From Occultella kanbiaonis (lineage in GTDB: Bacteria > Actinomycetota > Actinomycetes > Actinomycetales > Beutenbergiaceae): a DNA stretch of 64,000 bases. The notes beneath the pieces were generated by a model. That model was not told the DNA's origin, made no database searches, and was given only the letters and a program-made list of their open reading frames with translations. Shown piece by piece: positions 1 to 7,727 of the stretch (positions are counted from its first letter, which is position 1; the number at the start of each line of letters is the position of its first letter). Location: positions 3,720,001-3,784,000 of the forward strand of contig NZ_CP046175.1 of the NCBI RefSeq assembly GCF_009708215.1. The letters are read 5' to 3'. A program made the translations under genes and the position numbers.

Positions 1-374
1 GCTCCGCCCACGACGTGCTCGCCCTCGGCATCGAGATGCTCACGCCCACGCTGATCTCCGCGGAACTCGGCGAGACGGCCCGCACGGTCACCTTCCCCGG
101 CCTGTCCGGAGTGCTGCCCGGATTCGGGCGGCAGGAGCACAACGACTGGGGGCTCGGCTACGAGATCCGCGACCACAAGTCGCCGCACTGGACCGGTGCC
201 TCGAACTCCCCCGCCACGTTCGGGCACTTCGGCCAGTCCGGCAGCTTCGTCTGGGTGGACCCGGACGCGGGCCTGGTGGCCGCGTTCCTCGGCGCCCGCT
301 CGTTCCGGTCGGAGGTGCACGGCGAGCTGTGGCCGTTGCTGAACGAGGAGATCCTCGCCGCGCACCGCGCCTGA
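1..374 (+). CDS. Serine hydrolase (beta-lactamase class C family), C-terminal part
   Basis: The reading frame is open from the left edge (codons begin at base 3) and stops at 372-374, so only the last roughly 124 residues are present. The segment GHFGQSGSFVWVDPDAG is the typical third motif region of class C beta-lactamase/DD-peptidase-like serine hydrolases, where H-x-G replaces the KTG triad, followed by the final helix. The catalytic SxxK and YxN motifs would lie outside the window. Substrate cannot be told; most actinobacterial members are uncharacterised esterases or peptidases. The downstream gene is convergent. Confidence 0.75.
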   Translation, partial: SAHDVLALGIEMLTPTLISAELGETARTVTFPGLSGVLPGFGRQEHNDWGLGYEIRDHKSPHWTGASNSPATFGHFGQSGSFVWVDPDAGLVAAFLGARSFRSEVHGELWPLLNEEILAAHRA

Positions 375-432
375 CCGTCGAGGATCGCGGCGCCGGCCTC
401 GTGGTGGGCGCAGGTCACCTGGGTGCTCGACG

Positions 433-924
433 TCAGCCGGCCCGGATCAGCTCGACCACATCGTCGGCGCTCGTGCCCTCGGGCAGCGCGATCCGGACGG
501 TGCCGGCCGCCTCCTCGAGCGGTTCGGGCACGGCGGCGGCGGATACCAGCGTATCGCCGACCCTCATGACGAGCCGGGCCGTATCCCCGGCACCGGCTGC
601 CTGAGCGGACAAGTCCCGAAGGACGGCTGTTCCGTCCGGATCGAACGTCAGGTCCACCGCGTCGTGGTCCCCCGCGTCGGGCACGGCCGCAGCGTCCGCG
701 ACGCCGGCACGCGAGAACTCCGCGGCGCCGACCTCGACGTGCTCCCCGTTGACCGGTACACAGTCCGCGCCGGAGCCGGGCGTGCAGGACTGCGCCACCG
801 CCAGCTCGATCGCTCCCCCGGTGGGAGTCGGCGTGGGGCCGTCCCCGGCGCCGCCTGCGGAGCACGCGCTCGCCACGAGCACGAGGAGCCCGACGCACCA
901 GGACCGGCGCATTCGATCCGCCAT
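433..924 (-). CDS. Lipoprotein with SecD periplasmic-head-like domain
   Basis: 163 aa. A short basic N terminus, a hydrophobic stretch and a lipobox ending at Cys21 (ASAC) indicate a lipid-anchored exported protein, followed by a Pro/Thr-rich linker. Residues about 85-163 (LTFDPDGTAVLRDLSAQ, then RLVMRVGDTLVSAAAVPEPL and a final TSADDVVELIRAG) follow the pattern of the P1 head subdomain of SecD: a beta strand with F-D-x-x-G, then a strand of the VLDGxVxSAPxI type and a closing helix. There is no transmembrane SecD core, so it is not a translocase; function is unknown. Stand-alone head-domain lipoproteins are plausible but the assignment is by eye. A second ATG four codons downstream could also be the start. 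Confidence 0.6.
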   Translation of the reverse strand: MADRMRRSWCVGLLVLVASACSAGGAGDGPTPTPTGGAIELAVAQSCTPGSGADCVPVNGEHVEVGAAEFSRAGVADAAAVPDAGDHDAVDLTFDPDGTAVLRDLSAQAAGAGDTARLVMRVGDTLVSAAAVPEPLEEAAGTVRIALPEGTSADDVVELIRAG

Positions 925-981
925 GGGACGACCTCCGTCGAGCGTCGGGCCGGCATCCGCGCCGGGACAGACGTCAGGCTA

Positions 982-1611
982 CTAGCCCGTCAGCGACTGC
1001 ACGCCGGGTCCGGTCAGCTCCCCCGGGCGCACCGGTCGCCCGGAGAGGGCGAGCAGCAGCGCCACGGCGCTCCCCCGCACGTGCTCGCCGTCGCCGACGG
1101 TCAGGTCCGCGTCCGTGGCGGTGAGCCGCAGCCCGGCGGCCCGTTCCCTGCCGCCGCCCATCTTCGTGGAGGTGGCGAGCTGGTGCCGGATCGCCGTCAC
1201 GGCCGCCGCGGGCGGGTAGTCGTGCTCGATCCCGAGCGGGCGCCGGATGTCCTCGCCGTGCACGATCGCCTCGACGAGCCGGGTCGGTAACGGCGCCGGG
1301 GCGCCGGTGCTGCGTCGGCTGACGGACTCGAACGCGGCCAACGTCTGCGCCGGGTCCGCCGCGCGCTCGCGGGCCACACCGCGGTCGTTGAACCGGTCGA
1401 AATCGAAGCCGGCCCGCACGAACGAGCCGACGAACGAGAGCGTGGTGGTGCGGGCGTCGTCGACGAGGTGCGCGAGCACGTCGTGCACGCTCCAGCCAGG
1501 GCACAGCGACGGCGTCGACCACCGCTCGGCGGGCAGGTCCCGCAGGTCCTCGATGAGCGCGGCACGCTCGGCGTGGACGGTCGGCCAGATCGTGGCGGTG
1601 TCCTTCGCCAT
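982..1611 (-). CDS. Maleylpyruvate isomerase family mycothiol-dependent protein (DinB-like fold)
   Basis: 209 aa from the ATG at 1611, chosen because GAGGGGAG stands about ten bases upstream; an in-frame ATG at 1647 lacks one. The N terminus (ALIEDLRDLPAERWSTPSLC, then GWSVHDVLAHL) is the hallmark of the mycothiol-dependent maleylpyruvate isomerase N-terminal domain, a four-helix bundle; GWSVHDVLAHLVD supplies the first His of the usual metal triad and IVHGEDIRRPL a second. These proteins act in the cytosol of mycothiol-making Actinobacteria as thiol transferases or isomerases; the exact substrate is unknown. Solitary gene with spacing of 42 bp from the amidotransferase end. Confidence 0.8.
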   Translation of the reverse strand: MAKDTATIWPTVHAERAALIEDLRDLPAERWSTPSLCPGWSVHDVLAHLVDDARTTTLSFVGSFVRAGFDFDRFNDRGVARERAADPAQTLAAFESVSRRSTGAPAPLPTRLVEAIVHGEDIRRPLGIEHDYPPAAAVTAIRHQLATSTKMGGGRERAAGLRLTATDADLTVGDGEHVRGSAVALLLALSGRPVRPGELTGPGVQSLTG

Positions 1612-1653
1612 GCTCGCGTGGCTCCCCTCGCTCGGGGTGGACGGCACCCGCGC

Positions 1654-2418
1654 TCAGCCGGCGAGCAGCTCCGCGTCCACGCGCTGCACCGCGGCGCCAC
1701 GGTAACGCAGCACGAATGCGCGCACCAGGTGGTGGGCGGCGCTCACATCCGCCCGCGCGACCCGGTCGATGACGGCGGCCATCTCGGCGGCGTCGAAGTA
1801 ACCGGAGTCGCGGTAGACCTCGATCCGGGTGGTCACCGAGGCCAGGTCCATCTCGGGGTGGAACTGGGTGACGTAGCCGTGCCGGCCGAGCCGGTACATC
1901 TGCACCGGGCAGGTCGGCGAGGTCGCGAGCACGGTGGCGCCCGGCGGCAGCACCGTGACGGCCTCCTTGTGCCCGACGTAGGCATGGAACCCCGCCGGCA
2001 GGCCGGCGAGCAACGGGTCCACGGCGCCCTCTGGGGTCAGCCGGATCTCGGCGGCGGAGGTCTCCTCGCCGTAGGTCGCGTCCACCACGCCGCCGGTGCA
2101 GGCGCCGACGATCCCGACGCCGTAGCAGAGGGCGAGCATCGGCAGGTCGCGGCGGAGCACCTCGTCGACGATGACACCGAGGTCGGCCTCCACCCGGCGC
2201 TGCACGGGCGACTTGTGCCGGTCGGAGACGGTGAACGGGCTGCCGCCGATGATCACCCCGGCGTAGTCGGCCGGGTCGAGGTCGGCCACGGACCCGGCCT
2301 CCAGACGCACCCGCACCAGCTCGTCCGGGTGCAGCCCGCCGTGGCGCAGCAGGCTGCGGTACTCCTCATCCGCCGCCGCGTCCTCCGCACGGGAGGCGAG
2401 CAGGAGGAAGGGGCGCAT
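1654..2418 (-). CDS. Class I glutamine amidotransferase-like protein
   Basis: 254 aa. The frame stays open far upstream into trpS, but the protein proper starts at MRPFLLLASR (ATG at 2418). Class I GATase fold: nucleophile Cys about residue 98 in LALCYGVG, catalytic His about 187 in TQFHPEMD with the following Glu, and the oxyanion loop IIGGSPFTVSD. Similar stand-alone proteins are annotated GMP synthase-like amidotransferases; they lack the synthetase domain, and their acceptor substrate is not known. The C-terminal helices (YFDAAEMAAVIDRV onward) are typical of this subfamily. It lies 53 bp downstream of trpS in the same direction and may be co-transcribed. Confidence 0.8.
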   Translation of the reverse strand: MRPFLLLASRAEDAAADEEYRSLLRHGGLHPDELVRVRLEAGSVADLDPADYAGVIIGGSPFTVSDRHKSPVQRRVEADLGVIVDEVLRRDLPMLALCYGVGIVGACTGGVVDATYGEETSAAEIRLTPEGAVDPLLAGLPAGFHAYVGHKEAVTVLPPGATVLATSPTCPVQMYRLGRHGYVTQFHPEMDLASVTTRIEVYRDSGYFDAAEMAAVIDRVARADVSAAHHLVRAFVLRYRGAAVQRVDAELLAG

Positions 2419-2471
2419 GCCGCAAGTCTTCCCGACGGCGACGGCTCGCCCTGGCGGGGCCGGGTTCCGTC

Positions 2472-3482
2472 TCAGTCCGTGGACACCGGCCCCGCCGGGC
2501 CGGCCACTTGCGGGCGAGCTACGCCAGCCCCATCGCCGTCCCGGGCCGCGGTGAGCACCGGTGCGGTGGCCCGACGACAGACCTCGGCACCGGAGGCGAA
2601 CGCCGATGACACCTCGCCGGGATCGAGGTCGGCGAATCGCGCCCGGATCGGCTCGAGCTCGGCCACGACCGCGTCGGTCACCGCAGACTTCAGGGCGCCG
2701 TAACTCGTGATGCCCTCGGCCGAGCCGCCACAGGCCGCGAGGATGTCGAGCAGGTTGGTCACTCCGGGCTTGGCCTCGCGATCGGGCCGCACCGAGCCGA
2801 CGCCCACGTCCGAGTCCGTCACGGCGCGACCGACCTTGCGGCGTACCACGTCGGGCGGGTCGAGCAGGTAGATGGTCCCGCCGGCGTCGTCGCGGGACTT
2901 GTCCATCTTCGAGGTCGGGTCCTGCAGGTCCATCACGCGCGCACCGGCCGGCGCCGTGACGATCTCGGGGACCGTGAACACCTCGCCGTAGCTGCGGTTG
3001 AACCGCAGCGCCAGGTCCCTCGTAAGTTCGACATGTTGGCGCTGGTCGTCGCCGACCGGCACGTCGGTCGGCCGGTAGAGCAGGATGTCGGCAGCCATCA
3101 GTGCCGGGTAGGTGAACAGTGAGACCCGGGTCGAGGGCCGGTTGCGGCCCTTCTCCTTGAACTGGATCATCCGGTTCAGCTCGCCGACGTGGGCGGTGCA
3201 CTCCAACAGGTAGGCCATCTCGGCGTGCGCGGGCACCTGGCTCTGGATGAACAGCGTGCTCCGGTCGAGCCCGACGGCGAGCAGCAGGCGCGCCATCTCG
3301 GCCGTCACCCCCCGCAACCGGGCCGGGTCGTGGTCGACCGTCAGGGCATGGAGGTCGGCAATGCCGTAGTAGCAGGTGTTCCCCGCGGGTGAGACCTGCG
3401 CGGCCGCCATCGGACGCAGTGCGCCGAGCAGGTTCCCCAGCGTGAGGTGGCCGGTGGGCTTGAGCATGGACAGATTGATCAT
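2472..3482 (-). CDS. trpS: Tryptophan--tRNA ligase
   Basis: 336 aa, normal length for a class Ic TrpRS. It charges tRNA-Trp with tryptophan using ATP in the cytosol. The HIGH-type motif is TGHLTLGN at residues 10-17; the KMSKS loop appears as SKMDKSRDD near 192-200, so the middle Ser is replaced by Asp. GDDQRQHVELTRDLALRFN is the standard Rossmann-core signature. The ATG at 3482 has AAGGAG seven bases upstream. The short C terminus carries a low-similarity Pro/Ala tail. Upstream lie a Trp-codon leader peptide and a strong hairpin, indicating control by tryptophanyl-tRNA supply. The KMDKS variant may matter for indolmycin-type inhibitor sensitivity, which cannot be judged here. Confidence 0.95.
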   Translation of the reverse strand: MINLSMLKPTGHLTLGNLLGALRPMAAAQVSPAGNTCYYGIADLHALTVDHDPARLRGVTAEMARLLLAVGLDRSTLFIQSQVPAHAEMAYLLECTAHVGELNRMIQFKEKGRNRPSTRVSLFTYPALMAADILLYRPTDVPVGDDQRQHVELTRDLALRFNRSYGEVFTVPEIVTAPAGARVMDLQDPTSKMDKSRDDAGGTIYLLDPPDVVRRKVGRAVTDSDVGVGSVRPDREAKPGVTNLLDILAACGGSAEGITSYGALKSAVTDAVVAELEPIRARFADLDPGEVSSAFASGAEVCRRATAPVLTAARDGDGAGVARPQVAGPAGPVSTD

Positions 3483-3538
3483 CGGGACTCCTTGGATGCG
3501 AGCCCACGGGTGCTGTCGATCGGGAGGTGAAACGCACG

Positions 3539-3560
3539 ACGGCCGCCCGTGGGCGGCCGT
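3539..3560 (-). terminator. trpS attenuator hairpin
   Basis: Perfect 10-bp inverted repeat (3539-3548 with 3551-3560) between the leader peptide and trpS. In the transcript it is followed by a mildly U-containing stretch rather than a full U-run. The Trp-codon segment can pair with the following GGCGGACCA (stem 1:2), and that GGCGG can alternatively pair with CCGCC of this hairpin (2:3), the layout of classic ribosome-mediated attenuation. Pairing was judged by eye. Confidence 0.7.
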
Positions 3561-3591
3561 TTCGTCGAATGCTTCGAACGTGGTCCGCCGG

Positions 3592-3633
3592 TCAGGCGGG
3601 CCACCACTGCATGGAGCGGTGTGTCGTCAGCAT
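3592..3633 (-). CDS. trpS leader peptide
   Basis: Thirteen-codon reading frame MLTTHRSMQWWPA with two adjacent Trp codons just before the stop, ending 31 nt before the attenuator hairpin. The ATG at 3633 is preceded by CATGAT-gacccgc, a -10-like hexamer 7 nt upstream, which suggests a leaderless transcript; in-frame ATGs at 3642 and 3645 are alternatives and overlap the ltrA stop codon. When Trp-tRNA is scarce the ribosome would stall on the Trp pair and allow read-through into trpS. Confidence 0.75.
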   Translation of the reverse strand: MLTTHRSMQWWPA

Positions 3634-3641
3634 GCGGGTCA

Positions 3642-4994
3642 TCATGTCATGGGCGATCCCAGGCCTGGGGCACCGCTGTCCGCAGGTCGCGGCGACACCC
3701 GCACGGAGCCGGCGTAGCTCACCAGCAGGGCCGCCGCGAGGACCCAGACCTGGCCGACGGCCGCGAGCCGATCCCCGGCGACGACGATCACGGCGCCGGC
3801 CACGATCGTCGGCACGGCCAGCAGCAGAGCGGTCTGCCGGCCGCGCGGGTCGTCACGGCGGATCCCGAGCACCAGGTGCACCACGGCGCCGACCAGCCCG
3901 TAGAGGCCGAACGCGACGAGCAGCAGCCACCGCACGTCCGCCGTCAGGGACTCGCCGGGTTCGGCGAGGACACCGCCGAGGACCGCGACCAGGGTGGCCA
4001 GCGCGCCGGTCGTGACCAGGTGCAGCGGCCACGCCACCCGCGGGGACACGGCGCCCGTGCCGAGCAGGGCGACGCCGGCATAGCCGCCACGGACGGCGAG
4101 GGCCCACAGGGTGACCAGAAGCGAGAACGTGCCCGCCCCGGCCAGCAGGAGGTCGCGGTCCCAGGTGGCCTCACCGGCAGCCGCGACGGCCTGGATCATG
4201 CCTTCGCCGAGCACGATGATGACGAACAGCCCGAGCCGCTCACCCAGGTGCGCCTCGTCCCCGGCGAGGGTGCTGACCGTCTCCGGCAGGTCCCGGTCGC
4301 CGCGGCGCGGCTCCCGCCCGCGGCCCGATCCGAGCAGGTCAGCACCCTCCCCGGGACCGCGACCCACTCGGCTCCGCCGACCGGACCGGGCCGCGTCGCG
4401 GCGCCCGGCGCGTCCGCGTCGCTCACCGCCGTCGATCCGGTCCCGCAGTCCGTCCAGGTGTTCCTGGGCGTTCTGGGCGAGCCTCGGCCCGGAGATCAGC
4501 AGCAGGACGCCCACGTCGATCGCGAGGCCGATCGCCCACAGGATGTAGACGACCGATCCGTCGAACCACCAGGACACCATCCAGGGCACGACGCCCCCGA
4601 GCGCCTGGACGACGGGCAGGTCCAGCACCACGGTCCCCCGCTGGAACGGCCGCGACGCGAGGATCCGGCCGATCACGTAGGCGATCGAGAACGCGGTCGC
4701 GTGCTCGCCGTTGATCTCCGGCACGGCCGCCATCATCACGGCCAGGGCGGCCATCCCGAGGAGCATCGGCCGGGCCCGTGTCGCCTCACCGGCGATGTTG
4801 CTGTACGTCGTGAAGCACGCCCAGACCAGCCAGAACGCGACGAACGCGATCGCGTACAGCGCCAGGCCCTCCGGCCCATGGTCGGCGTGCAGCAGGTGGG
4901 CCAGGGTGCCGATGCCGGCGACCACGACCAGGTCGAAGAACAGTTCCAGCCAGGACGCGTGCCGGTCGGCTCCCGAGTGCTCCGCGGTTGTCAC
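3642..4994 (-). CDS. Low temperature requirement protein A (LtrA) family membrane protein
   Basis: About 450 aa from the GTG at 4994 (AGGAG 13 nt upstream). The opening RHASWLELFFDLVVVAGI is the conserved start of LtrA proteins, followed by a series of hydrophobic helices (roughly ten to twelve) including FWLVWACFTTYSN and HLGERLGLFVIIVLGEGMI, the two best conserved stretches of the family. Between them lies an unusually Arg/Gly-rich loop near residues 205-255. LtrA was first linked to growth at low temperature in Listeria; the molecular function is unknown. Its stop codon overlaps the region that encodes the trpS leader peptide, so trpS may have its promoter inside this gene. Confidence 0.85.
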   Translation of the reverse strand: MTTAEHSGADRHASWLELFFDLVVVAGIGTLAHLLHADHGPEGLALYAIAFVAFWLVWACFTTYSNIAGEATRARPMLLGMAALAVMMAAVPEINGEHATAFSIAYVIGRILASRPFQRGTVVLDLPVVQALGGVVPWMVSWWFDGSVVYILWAIGLAIDVGVLLLISGPRLAQNAQEHLDGLRDRIDGGERRGRAGRRDAARSGRRSRVGRGPGEGADLLGSGRGREPRRGDRDLPETVSTLAGDEAHLGERLGLFVIIVLGEGMIQAVAAAGEATWDRDLLLAGAGTFSLLVTLWALAVRGGYAGVALLGTGAVSPRVAWPLHLVTTGALATLVAVLGGVLAEPGESLTADVRWLLLVAFGLYGLVGAVVHLVLGIRRDDPRGRQTALLLAVPTIVAGAVIVVAGDRLAAVGQVWVLAAALLVSYAGSVRVSPRPADSGAPGLGSPMT

Positions 4995-5107
4995 GGGGAC
5001 CGAACCTACTCCTGCGCCGCGCCGCTCACAGTGCTCGCGGTGCCGACGGGCGAACGCGCATCCGGTGGCGGCGCGCACCCGGATGGATCCGCGAGACACT
5101 GGAGGAG

Positions 5108-7687
5108 ATGAGACTCTCCCCGCCCGCCGACCCGACCGACGACGACGCCCTGGTCGAGTCCTTCACCGACTGGGCGAGCTCGCGTGGCCTCACGCTGTAC
5201 GAGCACCAGGAGGAGGCGCTGCTGGAGATCGTCACCGGCGCGCACGTGATCCTGTCCACGCCCACCGGCTCCGGCAAGTCCCTGGTCGCGGTCGCGGCGC
5301 ACTACGTGGCGATGTCCCGTGGGCAGCGCAGCTACTACACCGCACCGCTGAAGGCGCTCGTGAGCGAGAAGTTCTTCGACCTCGTGGAGGTGTTCGGGGC
5401 GGACGCCGTCGGCATGATGACCGGTGACTCGGCCATCAACACCGACGCCCCGATCATCTGCTGCACCGCCGAGGTGCTCGCGAACCAGGCCCTGCGGGAC
5501 GGCGCGGACACCGACGCCGCGCAGGTGATCATGGACGAGTTCCACTTCTACGCCGACCCCCAGCGCGGCTGGGCCTGGCAGGTGCCGCTGCTGGAGCTGC
5601 CGCGTACCCAGTTCGTGCTGATGAGCGCCACCCTCGGCGACGTGTCCTTCTTCGCCGAGGACCTCGTCCGGCGCACGAAGCGGCCCGTCGCCGTGATCGC
5701 GAACACCGAGCGCCCGGTGCCGCTGACGTTCACCTACTCCACCGAACCGCTGCACGAGCTCGTCCTGGAACTGCTCGGCACCCACCGCGCCCCGGTGTAC
5801 GTGGTGCACTTCACCCAGGCCGCCGCCGTCGAGCAGGCACAGTCGCTGACGTCCATCCAGGTCGCGAACAAGGAGCGCAAGGCCGCGATCGCGGACGCCA
5901 TCGGCGACTTCAGTTTCGCCCGCGGGTTCGGCGCCACCCTGTCCCGGCTGCTGCGGCACGGCATCGGCGTGCACCACGCCGGCATGCTGCCGCGCTACCG
6001 GCGGCTCGTCGAGCGCCTCGCCCAGGCCGGGCTGCTCGGCGTCATCTGCGGCACCGACACCCTTGGCGTCGGCATCAACGTGCCGATCCGCACGGTGGTG
6101 CTGACCGGCCTGACGAAGTACGACGGCGTCCGCTCGCGTCATCTGTCGGCTCGCGAACTGCATCAGATCGCCGGGCGGGCCGGCCGTGCCGGCTACGACA
6201 CCGTCGGCGAGGTGATCGTGCAGGCGCCCGAACACGTCATCGAGAACGCGAAGTCGCTCGCGAAGGCCGGCGACGACGAGCGCAAGCGTCGCAAGATCGT
6301 GCGCAAGAAGGCGCCCACCGGCGTGGTGAACTGGACGGACAAGACGTTCGAGCGCCTGCGCGACGCCGAGCCGGAGAAGCTCACGTCCCAGTTCCAGGTC
6401 TCGCACGCCATGGTGCTGGGGGTGCTGGGCCGCGACGACGACGCCATCGCCACCCTGGCCCGGCTGCTCACGGACAATCACGACGAGCCCACCGACCGGA
6501 ACCCGCACGTGCGCCGCGCGATCGGCATCTACCGGTCCCTGCGCGCCGCCGGTCTGGTGGAGAAGCTGCCCGAGCCGGACGCGTTCGGGCGCCGGATCAG
6601 GCTGACCCGGGACGTGCCGGCGGACTTCGCCCTGAACGCCCCGCTGTCGCCGTTCGCCCTTGCGGCCCTTGAGCTCCTCGACCCGGAGGACCCGGACTAC
6701 GCCGTCGACGTGGTCTCGGTGATCGAGGCCACCCTGGAGAACCCGCGCCCGTTGCTGATCGCCCAGGAGAAGGCCGCTCGCGGCGAGGCGATCGGTGCCA
6801 TGAAGGCGGACGGTCTCGAGTACGAGGAGCGGATGGCTGCCCTCGAGGAGATCACCTACCCGCGGCCCTTGGCCGAGCTGCTGACCGCGGCCCTGGCCGA
6901 GTACCGGACCGCGAACCCGTGGGTGGACGACTACGAGCTCAAGCCCAAGTCCGTGGTGCGGGACATGGTGGAGAACGCGATGACGTTCTCCGAGGTGATC
7001 TCCCGGTACGGTCTGGCCCGCAGCGAGGGCGTGGTGCTGCGGTACCTGACCGACGCGTACAAGGCGCTGCGCCAGATGGTGCCGGCCGCCGCTCGGACCG
7101 AAGAGCTCACCGAGATCATCGAGTGGCTCGGCGACGCCGTGCGGCAGGTGGACTCCTCCCTGCTCGCCGAGTGGGAGGCCCTGCAGAGCGGCCTGCAGAA
7201 CGCAGCGGTCGCGCTCGGCGAGCAGACGCCGTCGGGCATCGACGGCACTGACGCGGACGAGGCGCGCTTCGGCGGCGACGACGCCGACCGGCCGATCACC
7301 GCGAACGAGCGGTCGTTCCGCATCCTGGTGCGCAACGCGATGTTCCGCCGCGTGGAGCTGGCCGCCCGGGAGGACTACGACCGGCTCGCGCAGCTCGACG
7401 CCGCCCTGCCCGAGGACCAGCGCTGGAGCGCCGACGACTGGGCCGAGGCGATGGAGGAGTACTGGGCCGAGTACGGCGAGCTCGGCATCGGTGCCGCGGC
7501 CCGGTCGGCGTCGATGACCAGCATCTCCCCCGGGCCGGAGCACTGGGAGGTCACCCAGGTCCTCGACGACCCCGAGGGCGACCGGGACTGGCGGTTCCGG
7601 GCGAGCGTGGACCTGGCCGCGAGCGCCGAGCTGGGCCGGGCGGTGCTGCGGATGGTCGACGTCGGGATGGTCAGTTCTGCCCCATGA
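5108..7687 (+). CDS. DEAD/DEAH-box helicase with DUF3516 C-terminal region
   Basis: 859 aa from the ATG at 5108, with GGAGGAG directly before it. Superfamily 2 helicase core: Walker A TPTGSGKS (about residue 55), motif II DEFH, motif III MSATLGD, and helicase C-terminal motifs HHAGMLPRYR, GTDTLGVGINVP and HQIAGRAGRAG, resembling the Ski2/Mtr4 group. Residues from about 450 to the end are the DUF3516 region typical of Actinobacteria (RNPHVRRAIGIYRSLRAAGL; YELKPKSVVRDMVENAMTF). It probably unwinds RNA or structured nucleic acid in the cytosol; biological role is not established. Divergent from ltrA, whose start lies 113 bp away. Confidence 0.9.
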   Translation: MRLSPPADPTDDDALVESFTDWASSRGLTLYEHQEEALLEIVTGAHVILSTPTGSGKSLVAVAAHYVAMSRGQRSYYTAPLKALVSEKFFDLVEVFGADAVGMMTGDSAINTDAPIICCTAEVLANQALRDGADTDAAQVIMDEFHFYADPQRGWAWQVPLLELPRTQFVLMSATLGDVSFFAEDLVRRTKRPVAVIANTERPVPLTFTYSTEPLHELVLELLGTHRAPVYVVHFTQAAAVEQAQSLTSIQVANKERKAAIADAIGDFSFARGFGATLSRLLRHGIGVHHAGMLPRYRRLVERLAQAGLLGVICGTDTLGVGINVPIRTVVLTGLTKYDGVRSRHLSARELHQIAGRAGRAGYDTVGEVIVQAPEHVIENAKSLAKAGDDERKRRKIVRKKAPTGVVNWTDKTFERLRDAEPEKLTSQFQVSHAMVLGVLGRDDDAIATLARLLTDNHDEPTDRNPHVRRAIGIYRSLRAAGLVEKLPEPDAFGRRIRLTRDVPADFALNAPLSPFALAALELLDPEDPDYAVDVVSVIEATLENPRPLLIAQEKAARGEAIGAMKADGLEYEERMAALEEITYPRPLAELLTAALAEYRTANPWVDDYELKPKSVVRDMVENAMTFSEVISRYGLARSEGVVLRYLTDAYKALRQMVPAAARTEELTEIIEWLGDAVRQVDSSLLAEWEALQSGLQNAAVALGEQTPSGIDGTDADEARFGGDDADRPITANERSFRILVRNAMFRRVELAAREDYDRLAQLDAALPEDQRWSADDWAEAMEEYWAEYGELGIGAAARSASMTSISPGPEHWEVTQVLDDPEGDRDWRFRASVDLAASAELGRAVLRMVDVGMVSSAP

Positions 7688-7727
7688 GGCGGCGGGTCCG
7701 GTCAGGAGCCTCGCCTACCATGGCGGG

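Noticed and set aside
1654-3537. A single 627-residue minus-strand protein covering trpS and the amidotransferase
   Set aside because: The first 370 codons are an out-of-frame reading of trpS; the recognisable domain starts at the ATG at 2418.
5006-7543. 845-codon frame antisense to the helicase
   Set aside because: Low-complexity His/Arg/Gly/Val composition typical of antisense frames of high-GC genes; the plus-strand helicase has full motifs.
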